Part shown: piece after piece, positions 13,458 to 21,444 of the stretch
How the letters are laid out: every line of letters starts with the position of its first letter
How positions within the stretch are numbered: position 1 is the first letter of the stretch
Origin: JBEBSD01 sp040394475
GTDB taxonomy: Bacteria > Bacteroidota > Bacteroidia > Cytophagales > Spirosomataceae
Reading direction: 5' to 3'
DNA: 21,523 nucleotides
Assembly (NCBI GenBank): GCA_040394475.1
Contig: JBEBSD010000092.1
Span: 1-21,523, forward strand
Translations under genes and position numbers: made by a program
The notes under the pieces: generated by a model
Databases searched by the model: none
What the model was told of the DNA's origin: nothing
The model's input: only the letters and a program-made list of their open reading frames with translations

Positions 13458-15896
13458 ATGATCGAAACCAATCCTGAACTTCAGCTGGCGGCTGATTTTA
13501 TCCATTATACAGACAAGAACGTTTTCCTGACAGGAGAGGCTGGGACAGGTAAAACGACCTTTCTGCATACACTCAAAAGTACCCTCCGGAAACGAATGGC
13601 GATCGTCGCCCCTACGGGTGTCGCGGCCATCAATGCCGGTGGTGTTACCATTCACTCTTTTTTTCAACTGCCGCTGGGGCCTATTATTCCGGAAGTCACC
13701 TTTAAACAACCCGGCTTTCAAAAGTTCAGCAAGGAAAAAATCAACCTGCTCAAGAGCCTGGATGTGCTGGTTATCGATGAAATCAGCATGGTAAGAGCAG
13801 ATGTACTGGATGGAATTGATGCGGTCCTGAGACGTTACAGGGATCGCAACAAGCCCTTTGGCGGTGTACAGCTGCTGATGATCGGAGACTTGTACCAGCT
13901 GTCTCCGGTAATCAGGGAAGACGAATGGGGGCTGCTGCGGCAGTACTACGATACCGGTTTCTTTTTTGGGAGTCACGCACTCAAAAAAACGAATCCTGTG
14001 CGGGTTGTCCTGACAAAGATCTACCGGCAGTCGGATGCCGGGTTTATTAAGCTCTTAAATAAAATCAGGGAAAACCGGCCGGATGCGCAGGACCTGGAGG
14101 CACTCAATCAACGCTATATCAAAGGGTTCAGGCCCGGCGACGAGGAGGGGTTCATTACGCTGACTACTCATAATAGCAGGGGTCTGAAAATCAATAAGGA
14201 TCGCCTGGAAGAGATTCAGGAAAGTGAATGGGTTTTTAAGGCGGTAGTAACCGGAGATTTTCCGCCTGCTTCCTATCCTACCGAACAGGAGCTTGTACTC
14301 AAGGTAGGGACCCAGGTGATGTTTATCCGGAATGATACTACCGGGGCGAAACGGTTCTATAATGGAAAAATAGGCAGGGTTTCCGGTATCGGACCGGCTG
14401 AAATCTATGTCACCTGCAAGGGGGAAACGGATGTAATAGTGGTCCAGAAGATAGTCTGGGAGAATATCCGCTACCAGTTAAATCCCGGATCCAAGGAAAT
14501 TTCCGCAGAAATTATCGGGACATTCGAACAGTTTCCCCTTCGTCTTGCATGGGCGATCACTATTCATAAAAGCCAGGGATTGACATTCGAAAAGGTAATC
14601 ATAGACGCAAGTGCTTCTTTTGCGCACGGGCAGGTATATGTGGCGCTAAGCCGCTGTAAAACCCTGGAGGGAGTTGTGTTGAGCACCCCCGTCTATCTGG
14701 AAAGCGTGATCACAGACGCCGTCGTGGAGGCTTACACCGAAGAGGGGAAAAAGCATCCGCCCGACAGCAGGCAGCTTTGGGAGGCAAAACGGGATTTTCA
14801 GCAGACGTTGTTATTCGAATTGTTCGACTTTAATGAAATCGGTGATCATTATACCCGCCTGCTAAGGGTGTTGGAGGAAAACAAGTCTGTGATTAGCAGG
14901 CCGGACCCGGAGCGGGTAGCGGCCATTTGTTCCCGTTTGAATAAGGAGATCGGGGAAGTGGCCGGTAAATTCCGGGTCCAGCTGACCGCACTCCTGGCAG
15001 GGAAGATGCTGCCGGAAGAGAATGCGGCGGTTCAGGAACGTGTACGGAAGGCAGCAGGTTATTTTTCGGGTAAAATAGCAGAATTCCTGGTACCCGAAAC
15101 CCGGCAGCTGAAAACAGAAACAGATAACAAGGGATTGAGAAAAACGATCGATACTTTGTTGGAAAAGCTAAAATGGGCGGTGGGGGTAAAACGGGAATGT
15201 ATGCACGCGGTGGAGAAAGGGTTTTCTGCGTCAGACTATATCCATACTCGTGCGAATGCGGATATCGACCTGACCATGGCTGCAAACACGGAGAACCGGA
15301 TGGCGGTCAGGGGAGACAGCTCGTTGTACGCCGCGCTGAAATTCTGGAGAGAGGCAGTGGCTGCCGAGCATGAGGTGCCCGATTACATGGTACTTCCCGT
15401 CAAAACGATCCGGGAGCTCGTCAACCGCCTGCCGGGCACATTACCGGAGCTGGCGACTGTTCCCGGGATCGGGAAAGCCAAAATTTCCCGCTTTGGAACG
15501 GAACTGCTTACCATCATCCGGGAGTATTGTGAGCAAAAGGGGATCGCCGGACGCGCTTCTGAAAAAGCTGCACCGGAACCTGCTCCCAAAAAGGTCAAAA
15601 TCGATGTCCGCCGGGCCAGTCTGGAGCAATTCAAATCCGGGAAGTCGATTGAAGACATTGCCCGGGAACGTGGTAATGCGCCTGCAACCATCGAAAACCA
15701 CCTGTTGCACTTTATCGGGACCAGTGAACTGAGTATTTATGAATTGTATCCGGGAGACCAGCTGCCGCCGGCTATCAGGTTTCTTTCTGAAAACCAGCAA
15801 ATGACCGTTTCGGATGCAAAAGCGGCATTGGGCGATTCGGTAAGCTATTCCCAGATAAAGGCCATCCGGAAATATTTACAGGCAGGGGAAGTATGA
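13458..15896 (+). CDS. Pif1-like helicase fused to HRDC and C-terminal HTH domains
   Basis: An 812-residue SF1B helicase. Residues 1-410 hold the Pif1/RecD-type motor: Walker A GEAGTGKTT (26-34), motif Ia APTGVAAINAGGVTIHSFF (51-69), Walker B VIDEISM (105-111), motif III MIGDLYQLSPV (141-151), IYRQSD (188-193), motif V TIHKSQGLTFEKVIID (368-383) and motif VI VYVALSRC with Arg399. A helical linker follows (about 430-600). An HRDC domain spans about 618-692 (YAALKFWREAVAAEHEVPDYMVLPVKTI, GTLPELATVPGIGKAKISRFG). A helicase-associated HTH lies near 720-755 (SLEQFKSGKSIEDIARERGNAPATIENHLLHFI), as in RecQ C-termini. Expected to unwind DNA 5'-3' with ATP, in replication or recombination. ATG 13458 is chosen over TTG 13452. 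Confidence 0.9.
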   Translation: MIETNPELQLAADFIHYTDKNVFLTGEAGTGKTTFLHTLKSTLRKRMAIVAPTGVAAINAGGVTIHSFFQLPLGPIIPEVTFKQPGFQKFSKEKINLLKSLDVLVIDEISMVRADVLDGIDAVLRRYRDRNKPFGGVQLLMIGDLYQLSPVIREDEWGLLRQYYDTGFFFGSHALKKTNPVRVVLTKIYRQSDAGFIKLLNKIRENRPDAQDLEALNQRYIKGFRPGDEEGFITLTTHNSRGLKINKDRLEEIQESEWVFKAVVTGDFPPASYPTEQELVLKVGTQVMFIRNDTTGAKRFYNGKIGRVSGIGPAEIYVTCKGETDVIVVQKIVWENIRYQLNPGSKEISAEIIGTFEQFPLRLAWAITIHKSQGLTFEKVIIDASASFAHGQVYVALSRCKTLEGVVLSTPVYLESVITDAVVEAYTEEGKKHPPDSRQLWEAKRDFQQTLLFELFDFNEIGDHYTRLLRVLEENKSVISRPDPERVAAICSRLNKEIGEVAGKFRVQLTALLAGKMLPEENAAVQERVRKAAGYFSGKIAEFLVPETRQLKTETDNKGLRKTIDTLLEKLKWAVGVKRECMHAVEKGFSASDYIHTRANADIDLTMAANTENRMAVRGDSSLYAALKFWREAVAAEHEVPDYMVLPVKTIRELVNRLPGTLPELATVPGIGKAKISRFGTELLTIIREYCEQKGIAGRASEKAAPEPAPKKVKIDVRRASLEQFKSGKSIEDIARERGNAPATIENHLLHFIGTSELSIYELYPGDQLPPAIRFLSENQQMTVSDAKAALGDSVSYSQIKAIRKYLQAGEV

Positions 15897-15947
15897 AGCC
15901 GGAGGATTTAATACTTTCGCGTCAGAAAAATCTGAGTATCTCACAGT

Positions 15948-16700
15948 ATGGCTGCTTTTGACCTTTTGTCCGGGACCACCCAGTGGGTGCTTTTTTTTAC
16001 CTGTGCGGTGCTCATCGGAATGTCCAAAACGGGCATACAGGGAATCGGCACGCTGGCTATCCCCGTCCTGGCGTTCTTGTTCGGGGCTAAAAATTCAACC
16101 GGGGTATTGCTTCCCATCATCTGCATGGCCGATCTGATGGCGATTGTTTATTACCGGAACGACCTGAAGCTCCGGACGATTTTCCGGATGCTGCCCTGGA
16201 CCGTAGGGGGATTAGTGCTTGCGTTACTGGTGGGGCAGCATATCCCTGCAGGCGGGTTTAAAATGCTGATGGCATTTTGTGTCTTTTTGGGGCTGCTGAT
16301 CTTGTGGTGGTCGGAACGTAAGGAAAATATAGAGAAGGTTACCCAGGCCGGCTGGTATGCTCCCCTGTTTGGTGCAATGGTCGGGTTTGCAACGATGATC
16401 GGTAACGCCGCAGGACCCATTTTGTCTGTCTACCTGTTGACAATGCGCCTGCCCAAATATGCTTTTGTCGCCACGGGCGCCTGGTTTATTATGACGGTGA
16501 ATTACTTGAAAGTGCCGCTTCAGATTTTTGGATGGAACAATATCAGTTGGGAGGTCTTGTTGCTGGATTTGCTTACAATCCCGTTTCTGGCGCTGGGGGC
16601 TGTGATCGGTATCAGACTCGTGAAAGTAATCCCGGAGGTCAATTTTCGTAAGCTGATGATCGGGCTGACCTTGCTGGCGGCAGTGATGTTGTTGTTTTGA
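15948..16700 (+). CDS. TSUP family (TauE/SafE) membrane exporter
   Basis: A 250-residue integral membrane protein with about eight hydrophobic helices, typical in size and layout for the sulfite-exporter TauE/SafE family. The two internal halves each carry a glycine-rich loop: CAVLIGMSKTGIQGIGTLAIPVLAFLFGAKNSTGVLLP (19-56) and GAMVGFATMIGNAAGPILSVYLLTMRLPKYAFVATGAWFIMTVNYLKVPLQ (142-192). The phrases TMIGNAAGPILSVYLL and VATGAWFIMTVNYLKVP are diagnostic. Family members move sulfite, sulfonates or other organo-sulfur anions, but the substrate here is unknown because no sulfur-metabolism genes are adjacent. It starts 51 nt after the helicase gene. A box TACTTTCG (15912-15919, one mismatch to TANNTTTG) may give it its own promoter. 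Confidence 0.88.
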   Translation: MAAFDLLSGTTQWVLFFTCAVLIGMSKTGIQGIGTLAIPVLAFLFGAKNSTGVLLPIICMADLMAIVYYRNDLKLRTIFRMLPWTVGGLVLALLVGQHIPAGGFKMLMAFCVFLGLLILWWSERKENIEKVTQAGWYAPLFGAMVGFATMIGNAAGPILSVYLLTMRLPKYAFVATGAWFIMTVNYLKVPLQIFGWNNISWEVLLLDLLTIPFLALGAVIGIRLVKVIPEVNFRKLMIGLTLLAAVMLLF

Positions 16701-16763
16701 GGGGATTGCGGGGAATGGGGAATAGGCAATGGGCAACGGGGAATGGGCAACGGGTTGGGCGGG
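16701..16763 (+). repeat. G-rich degenerate tandem repeat (possible G-quadruplex)
   Basis: Directly after the TSUP stop codon lies a purine-rich tract with nine runs of three or more G separated by short spacers. It includes two exact copies of GGGCAACGGG (16731-16740 and 16745-16754) with a 14-bp period (unit GGGCAACGGGGAAT) and degenerate upstream units GGGGAAT. It is non-coding in the chosen annotation. It could form G-quadruplexes or be a variable-number minisatellite. Confidence 0.6.
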
Positions 16764-16820
16764 TAGCCGGCAAGTGAACCGGATGCGGGCTGCCGGTATT
16801 TTTACTTCCGTTGAAAAGTG

Positions 16821-16828
16821 TAATTTTG
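16821..16828 (+). promoter_or_regulatory. -7 promoter box of the S9 peptidase gene
   Basis: TAATTTTG is a full match to TANNTTTG, placing transcription start near 16835 and leaving a leader of about 23 nt before the ATG at 16858. No clear TTTG is present 19 nt upstream. Confidence 0.5.
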
Positions 16829-16857
16829 TTAGGCATTCGGTAAAAAATTGTGACCTC

Positions 16858-19713
16858 ATGAACTGTATCCGACTGGTACCTCTTTTGTCTATCCTGTTTA
16901 TACCTGCACTGGCTCAGAAAAAGGCGGCAGTTGCTGCGCGACAGGAGACACCCGCTCAGAAATCGCTTTCTCACGACGTATACGATTCCTGGAAGGATAT
17001 CACGGAGCGGGAAATTACGACCGACGGACAATTTTTTGTGTACGGCCTGCAGCCGCAGGAAGGAGATGGGGAAGTGCTCATCCGCCATTTGAAAAGCGGG
17101 GAGGAGCAGCGTATTCCCAGGGGAACGGGGATCGCGCTCACGTACGATGCCCGTTATGCCGTTTTCAAAATAAAACCGCCCCTGCAGCTGGTAAAAGAAG
17201 CGAGAAGAGCCCGTAAGAAAAAAGAGGAATTACCGAAGGATTCGCTGGCGATCGTGGAAATGGGCACAGGGACGATCCGGAAATATCCGGCGGTTCAAAA
17301 TTTTAAATTACCGGGGAAAGGAGGGAGCTGGGTAGCCTTTTTGTCCGAAACAGAGCCCTTGCAACCGGATTCGGCTTCCCAGGTCAAAACAAAAAAGAAT
17401 ATCCGGAAGGAAGGAAATGAGAATGGATACGGACTGGTAGTGGCCAACCTGCAATCAGGAACGGAAAAACGGTTCCCTTTTGTTAAGGAATATGCCTTTT
17501 CCGAGAATGGCCGCTGGCTTGCCTTTGCTGCTACCGGAAATGATTCGACCCTGAAAGCCGGCGTTTTCGTAATAGATTTAGAGAAGGATCTGCTTCAGAA
17601 CCTTTACCAGGGACATCCAAAGCAGCAATTCACCAACCTTGTGTTTGCCGAAACCAATGACCGGCTTGCCTATATAGCAGATCTGGACACGAATGCTAAA
17701 ACACAGATCAGGCTGCCCAGGCTTTTTTACTGGAAAGCTGGACAGGAGGAGGCGCAGCTGGCCGCCGATGAAAGCAGCCAGCCTGGTCCGGAGGGCTGGC
17801 TGGTAAACGGGTTCTTTAAGCCTGTATTTGCCCGGGATGGCAGCAAGTTGTTTTTTGGTTGTAACCCCCGGCCGGTAGTACCGGATACTACACTGCTGCC
17901 GGAAGAAATTGTCAATGTGGAGGTTTGGCACTGGAAAGACGCTGCATTGCAGACCCAACAGAAAGTTACCCTGGAGCGGGACCGGAAACGGCATTATCTG
18001 GCGGTATATCATACCGGATCGGGGGCTCTTGTTCAGCTTGCAGACCCGTATTGGGAAACCACCGGGCTCGTGGACGAAGGGAATGCGGCGTATGTACTGG
18101 CCAAAGCAACTCAAAAATACTCCCACGAACATTGGGACTGGAACCCGAAACAGGATGTGGCTATCATTAACGTCGGGGACGGTTCCCGCAGAATAATCGG
18201 GGAGAAGCTGGAAGGGCGTGTGGAAGTATCGCCCCTTGGCAATTATGTGTACTGGTTCTCCAATCCGGATTCGGCCTGGTTTGCGTATGACGTGCGGCAG
18301 CAAAGACGGATTCAGCTCACAATTCCCGGAAACGGGAGATTCACAGACGAAACCGACGATCATCCGGATTACCCGCGTCCGTACGGTGTGGCAGGCTGGA
18401 CTTCTGACGATGCCAGTATTGTCCTCTACGACCGGTACGATCTCTGGGAGTTCCGCCCGGCGGCACCCGCTGCGGCAAAACGGCTCACAAACGGACGGGA
18501 ACATACGCGTACATACCGCTATGTTCCCCTGGATCCCGAAGAACGTTCGCTGCTGCTGAATGAAAATACCTTGTTACGGACCTTTGATGAAACCACTAAG
18601 CAAACAGGGTTCAGCCGTCTTCCGCTTCCCGGTAAACCGGCGGTTTCATTGCTGGAAGGTGATTTCAGGATCGGAAGTCTGGTGATGAAAGCGAAGCACG
18701 CAGACCGGCTGGTATTTACAAAAGAGACCTTCCGGGAGTATCCCGACTGGTACGTTTCGGGTGCCGGTTTGCAGGGCGTGCAGCAGCTTACCAATGCCAA
18801 CCCGCAACAGCAGGAATACCGTTGGGGAAGTGTAGAGCTGGTAGCCTGGAAAGCCGGTGACGGAACAGCACTGCAAGGGCTGCTGTATAAACCCGACAAT
18901 TTTGATCCTCAGAAAAAATATCCCCTGATGGTTTATTATTATGAACGGAATTCGGATAACCTGCATGCCCATTTTGCCCCGAAGCCCATTCGCTCCTATA
19001 TCAATTTCAGTTATTTTACCAGCAACGGCTACCTGGTTTTTGTTCCGGACATTGTCTATCAGATCGGATATCCGGGAAAAAGCGCTTATAACTGCCTGGT
19101 GCCGGGTGTACTCGATCTGATCGGCAAGGGATTTGTACAGGAAGATAGAATCGGGATTTCCGGGCATAGCTGGGGAGGGTACCAGACGGCTTACCTGATC
19201 GGTCAGACCAATCTTTTCCGGGCTGCCGAAGCAGGGGCGCCGGTTGCCAATATGACCAGTGCTTACGGCGGAATCCGCTGGGACTCGGGATTGACCCGCC
19301 AGGCGCAATACGAACGGACCCAAAGTCGGATCGGTGGGACACTTTGGGAGAAGCCGCTGGAGTACATTGAAAATTCACCCCTGTTTCACGCTCCCAAAGT
19401 CGAAACGCCCTTGCTGATGATGCACAATGACGATGACGGCGCGGTCCCCTGGTACCAGGGGATTGAGTTGTACATGGCCTTGAAGCGGCTTGGCAAACCG
19501 GTCTGGATGTTAAACTACAATGGTGAAAAACACGGCCTCGGCAAGCGTCAGAACATGAAAGATTTTGCCATCAGGCTATATCAGTATTTTGATTATTACC
19601 TCAAAGACGCCCCGATGCCGCGTTGGATGGCAGAGGGACTGCCCATGCTGGAAAAAGGGATTAATCAAAGACTGGAACCTGCCCCGCCCTTGCAGGGCGT
19701 CGGAGAGCCTTAG
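16858..19713 (+). CDS. exported S9 family (prolyl oligopeptidase-like) serine peptidase
   Basis: A 951-residue exported peptidase. An open frame extends upstream to 16729, but it runs through the G-rich repeat; the ATG at 16858 gives a proper signal peptide (MNCIRLVPLLSILFIPALAQ, cleavage after about residue 20) and a short leader. Residues about 40-640 have WD/propeller-like strands (SWKDITEREITTDGQFFVYG, YAFSENGRWLAF, PYGVAGWTSDDASIVLYDRYDLW). The C-terminal alpha/beta hydrolase (about 660-925) contains nucleophile Ser771 in GHSWGGYQTAYL, acid Asp860 in HNDDDGAVPW and His892 in GEKHGL. It most resembles the Bacteroidota relatives of dipeptidyl peptidase/acylaminoacyl peptidase. Probably trims peptides in the periplasm. 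A fixed substrate cannot be assigned. It lacks a T9SS tail, unlike the metalloprotease at 6796. Confidence 0.9.
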   Translation: MNCIRLVPLLSILFIPALAQKKAAVAARQETPAQKSLSHDVYDSWKDITEREITTDGQFFVYGLQPQEGDGEVLIRHLKSGEEQRIPRGTGIALTYDARYAVFKIKPPLQLVKEARRARKKKEELPKDSLAIVEMGTGTIRKYPAVQNFKLPGKGGSWVAFLSETEPLQPDSASQVKTKKNIRKEGNENGYGLVVANLQSGTEKRFPFVKEYAFSENGRWLAFAATGNDSTLKAGVFVIDLEKDLLQNLYQGHPKQQFTNLVFAETNDRLAYIADLDTNAKTQIRLPRLFYWKAGQEEAQLAADESSQPGPEGWLVNGFFKPVFARDGSKLFFGCNPRPVVPDTTLLPEEIVNVEVWHWKDAALQTQQKVTLERDRKRHYLAVYHTGSGALVQLADPYWETTGLVDEGNAAYVLAKATQKYSHEHWDWNPKQDVAIINVGDGSRRIIGEKLEGRVEVSPLGNYVYWFSNPDSAWFAYDVRQQRRIQLTIPGNGRFTDETDDHPDYPRPYGVAGWTSDDASIVLYDRYDLWEFRPAAPAAAKRLTNGREHTRTYRYVPLDPEERSLLLNENTLLRTFDETTKQTGFSRLPLPGKPAVSLLEGDFRIGSLVMKAKHADRLVFTKETFREYPDWYVSGAGLQGVQQLTNANPQQQEYRWGSVELVAWKAGDGTALQGLLYKPDNFDPQKKYPLMVYYYERNSDNLHAHFAPKPIRSYINFSYFTSNGYLVFVPDIVYQIGYPGKSAYNCLVPGVLDLIGKGFVQEDRIGISGHSWGGYQTAYLIGQTNLFRAAEAGAPVANMTSAYGGIRWDSGLTRQAQYERTQSRIGGTLWEKPLEYIENSPLFHAPKVETPLLMMHNDDDGAVPWYQGIELYMALKRLGKPVWMLNYNGEKHGLGKRQNMKDFAIRLYQYFDYYLKDAPMPRWMAEGLPMLEKGINQRLEPAPPLQGVGEP

Positions 19714-19790
19714 TTTTGTGCAATTCGTCATGAGCACACTGCGGGACAGCCCGGGCGGATTTGCCAAAAGAAAACTTAGCATATTCCGGA

Positions 19791-19821
19791 TTTTATCACC
19801 GCCGCACACCTGCGATATTTG
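19791..19821 (+). promoter_or_regulatory. candidate promoter of the ada-like gene
   Basis: TTTT (19791-19794), 19 nt, then GATATTTG (19814-19821), each one base off the TTTG/TANNTTTG consensus. An inverted repeat CGATA-N4-TATCG (19813-19826) overlaps the -7 box and could be an operator. The implied leader is only about 13 nt. Confidence 0.35.
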
Positions 19822-19840
19822 TATCGTAAAATAAAACGAA

Positions 19841-20686
19841 ATGGAGACTCAGGAACACATCAACTATAATCGGATTGCGGAAGCAATTGATTATATTAAA
19901 GACAATTTCAGGCAACAGCCTGATTTGGATGAAGTTGCGGACAGGGTGCATTTAAGCCGGGCGCATTTTCAGCGCTTATTTACGGAATGGGCAGGAACGA
20001 GCCCCAAAAAATTCCTGCAGTATATCAGTGTGGAGCACGCCAAGAAAGTGCTGCGGGAAAACGACCGGGCCACGCTGTTTGAGGCGGCATTTGAAACAGG
20101 CCTTTCGAGTACGAGCCGTTTGCATGATTTGTTCGTAAGCATTGAGGGGATGACTCCGGCATCCTACAAAAATGGGGGTGAAAAGCTGGCGATCAACTAC
20201 AGCTTTGCCGAAAGTCCGTTTGGAAATGTCATTGTGGCGTCTACCGCCAAAGGAGTTTGCTATATGGCTTTCGAGGAGGAAGAAGAAAAAGCCGTAAATG
20301 ATCTGAAGAGCAGATTCCCCCATGCGCTCTTTCAACAGAAATTGGATATTATCCAGCAAAATGCTTTGTTTATTTTCCGGAACGACTGGCAAAAGCTGCC
20401 GGAAATTAAACTGCATCTGAAAGGGACCGATTTTCAGCTGAAAGTATGGGAAAGCCTGCTGAAAATTCCGATGGGGAAACTCGCAACCTATGGAACGATC
20501 GCACAGCAGATCGGAAAACCAACAGCCTCCAGAGCGGTCGGGACTGCTATTGGCAGCAACCCTATTGCCTTTCTGATTCCTTGTCACCGGGTAATTCAGG
20601 CTACCGGCACATTCGGGGGCTATATGTGGGGAAATACCCGTAAAACAGCCATCATCGGCTGGGAAGGGGCCAAAATGAATCCCTGA
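19841..20686 (+). CDS. Ada-like AraC/Ogt: HTH regulator fused to methylated-DNA-cysteine methyltransferase
   Basis: A 281-residue bifunctional protein. Residues about 10-110 are an AraC-type HTH pair (IAEAIDYIKDNFRQQPDLDEVADRVHLSRAHFQRLFTEWAGTSPKKFLQ, then a second helix-turn-helix ending GMTPASYK). Residues about 115-278 are an O6-alkylguanine-DNA alkyltransferase: KLATYGTIAQQIGKPTASRAVGTAIGSNP (213-241) and active site PCHRV with Cys248. The enzyme transfers O6-methyl groups from guanine to Cys248, killing itself. The N-terminal zinc domain of E. coli Ada that repairs phosphotriesters and triggers the response is missing. If it also regulates, it must sense damage another way. It lies 95 nt upstream of an AlkB-like gene, forming a probable alkylation-repair unit. 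Confidence 0.92.
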   Translation: METQEHINYNRIAEAIDYIKDNFRQQPDLDEVADRVHLSRAHFQRLFTEWAGTSPKKFLQYISVEHAKKVLRENDRATLFEAAFETGLSSTSRLHDLFVSIEGMTPASYKNGGEKLAINYSFAESPFGNVIVASTAKGVCYMAFEEEEEKAVNDLKSRFPHALFQQKLDIIQQNALFIFRNDWQKLPEIKLHLKGTDFQLKVWESLLKIPMGKLATYGTIAQQIGKPTASRAVGTAIGSNPIAFLIPCHRVIQATGTFGGYMWGNTRKTAIIGWEGAKMNP

Positions 20687-20781
20687 ACCGTCCGCAACAG
20701 GTAGCAGAACACCATCGGATGGCGGCAAATAGTGATCGCCCTTGCGGGCCTTGCAGGAAAAATCTTTAAAAAACAGGGGAA

Positions 20782-21396
20782 ATGGACTTATTCGGGACGA
20801 CGATCGACACACGTAAAAATCTGCTGCCGCAGGACGGAACTGTACAGTATTATGGCATACTTTTTCCCAAAGCTACTGCCGACTATTTTCTGCAGGTATT
20901 ACTGGCAACGATAGCCTGGCGCAACGACGAGGCGGTCCTGTTCGGAAAGAAGATTGTCACGAAACGAAAAGTGGCCTGGTACGGCGACAAGCCGTATGAA
21001 TATACGTATTCCAATACGACGAAAAAGGCATTGCCCTGGACAACGGAATTACTGGACCTGAAGCAGCTGATCGAGCGGCAAACGGGAGAAACATTTAATA
21101 CCTGCCTGCTTAATCTGTACCATACCGGTGAAGAAGGGATGGCCTGGCACAGCGATGGCGAGAAAGATCTGAAAAAAGACGGTGCAATTGGTTCGGTAAG
21201 CTTCGGGGCAGAACGAAAATTTGCGTTTAAGCATAAGCATACGAAAGCGAAAGTCGAGCTGGTGCTGGAGCATGGTAGCCTGCTGGTAATGAGCGGTACT
21301 ACCCAGACACATTGGTTACACCGGTTGCCACCTTCTAAACGCATCAGAGGTCCCCGGGTAAACCTGACTTTCCGGACGATTACCGGGTCTCTGTAG
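20782..21396 (+). CDS. alkB: AlkB-like 2-oxoglutarate/Fe(II) DNA dioxygenase
   Basis: A 204-residue repair dioxygenase that should oxidatively remove methyl groups (1-methyladenine, 3-methylcytosine) from DNA. The fold motifs are in order: NTCLLNLYHTGEEGMAWHSDGE with the Fe(II)-binding His123-x-Asp125, SVSFGAERKFAFKHKH (138-153), SLLVMSGTTQTHWLHRLPP with third ligand His180 (166-184), and PRVNLTFR with 2-oxoglutarate-binding Arg192 and Arg198. The sequence resembles the ALKBH2/3-type group more than E. coli AlkB in layout (WLHRLP, RVNLTFR). Both metal ligands and the arginines are intact. It follows the Ada-like gene by 95 nt in the same direction and is likely co-regulated with it. Start ATG 20782 is the only sensible one. 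Confidence 0.9.
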   Translation: MDLFGTTIDTRKNLLPQDGTVQYYGILFPKATADYFLQVLLATIAWRNDEAVLFGKKIVTKRKVAWYGDKPYEYTYSNTTKKALPWTTELLDLKQLIERQTGETFNTCLLNLYHTGEEGMAWHSDGEKDLKKDGAIGSVSFGAERKFAFKHKHTKAKVELVLEHGSLLVMSGTTQTHWLHRLPPSKRIRGPRVNLTFRTITGSL

Positions 21397-21416
21397 GCTG
21401 TCCCGGAACAGACTAG

Positions 21417-21444
21417 CGGGTGGGGGCCAAAGCTACCCAACCCG
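21417..21444. terminator. imperfect GC-rich hairpin after the alkB-like gene
   Basis: CGGGT-G-GGG (21417-21425) can pair with CCC-A-ACCCG (21436-21444): five plus three base pairs around one G/A mismatch, with a 10-nt loop, starting 20 nt after the alkB-like stop codon. It has no U-tract. It is the best transcription-end candidate in the tail of the window (21397-21523), where no gene is seen. Confidence 0.35.

Noticed and set aside
16729..16857. Upstream extension of the S9 peptidase frame
   Set aside because: It translates the G-rich repeat and places 43 residues before a good signal peptide and behind the -7 box.
19685..19699. CGCCC-TTGCA-GGGCG hairpin as a terminator of the S9 peptidase gene
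   Set aside because: It lies within the last codons of the gene, is only 5 bp long and is not directly followed by a U-tract.
19976..20812. 278-residue minus-strand open frame opposite the Ada-like gene
   Set aside because: It is a shadow of a gene with clear HTH and PCHRV motifs and has no coherent domain.
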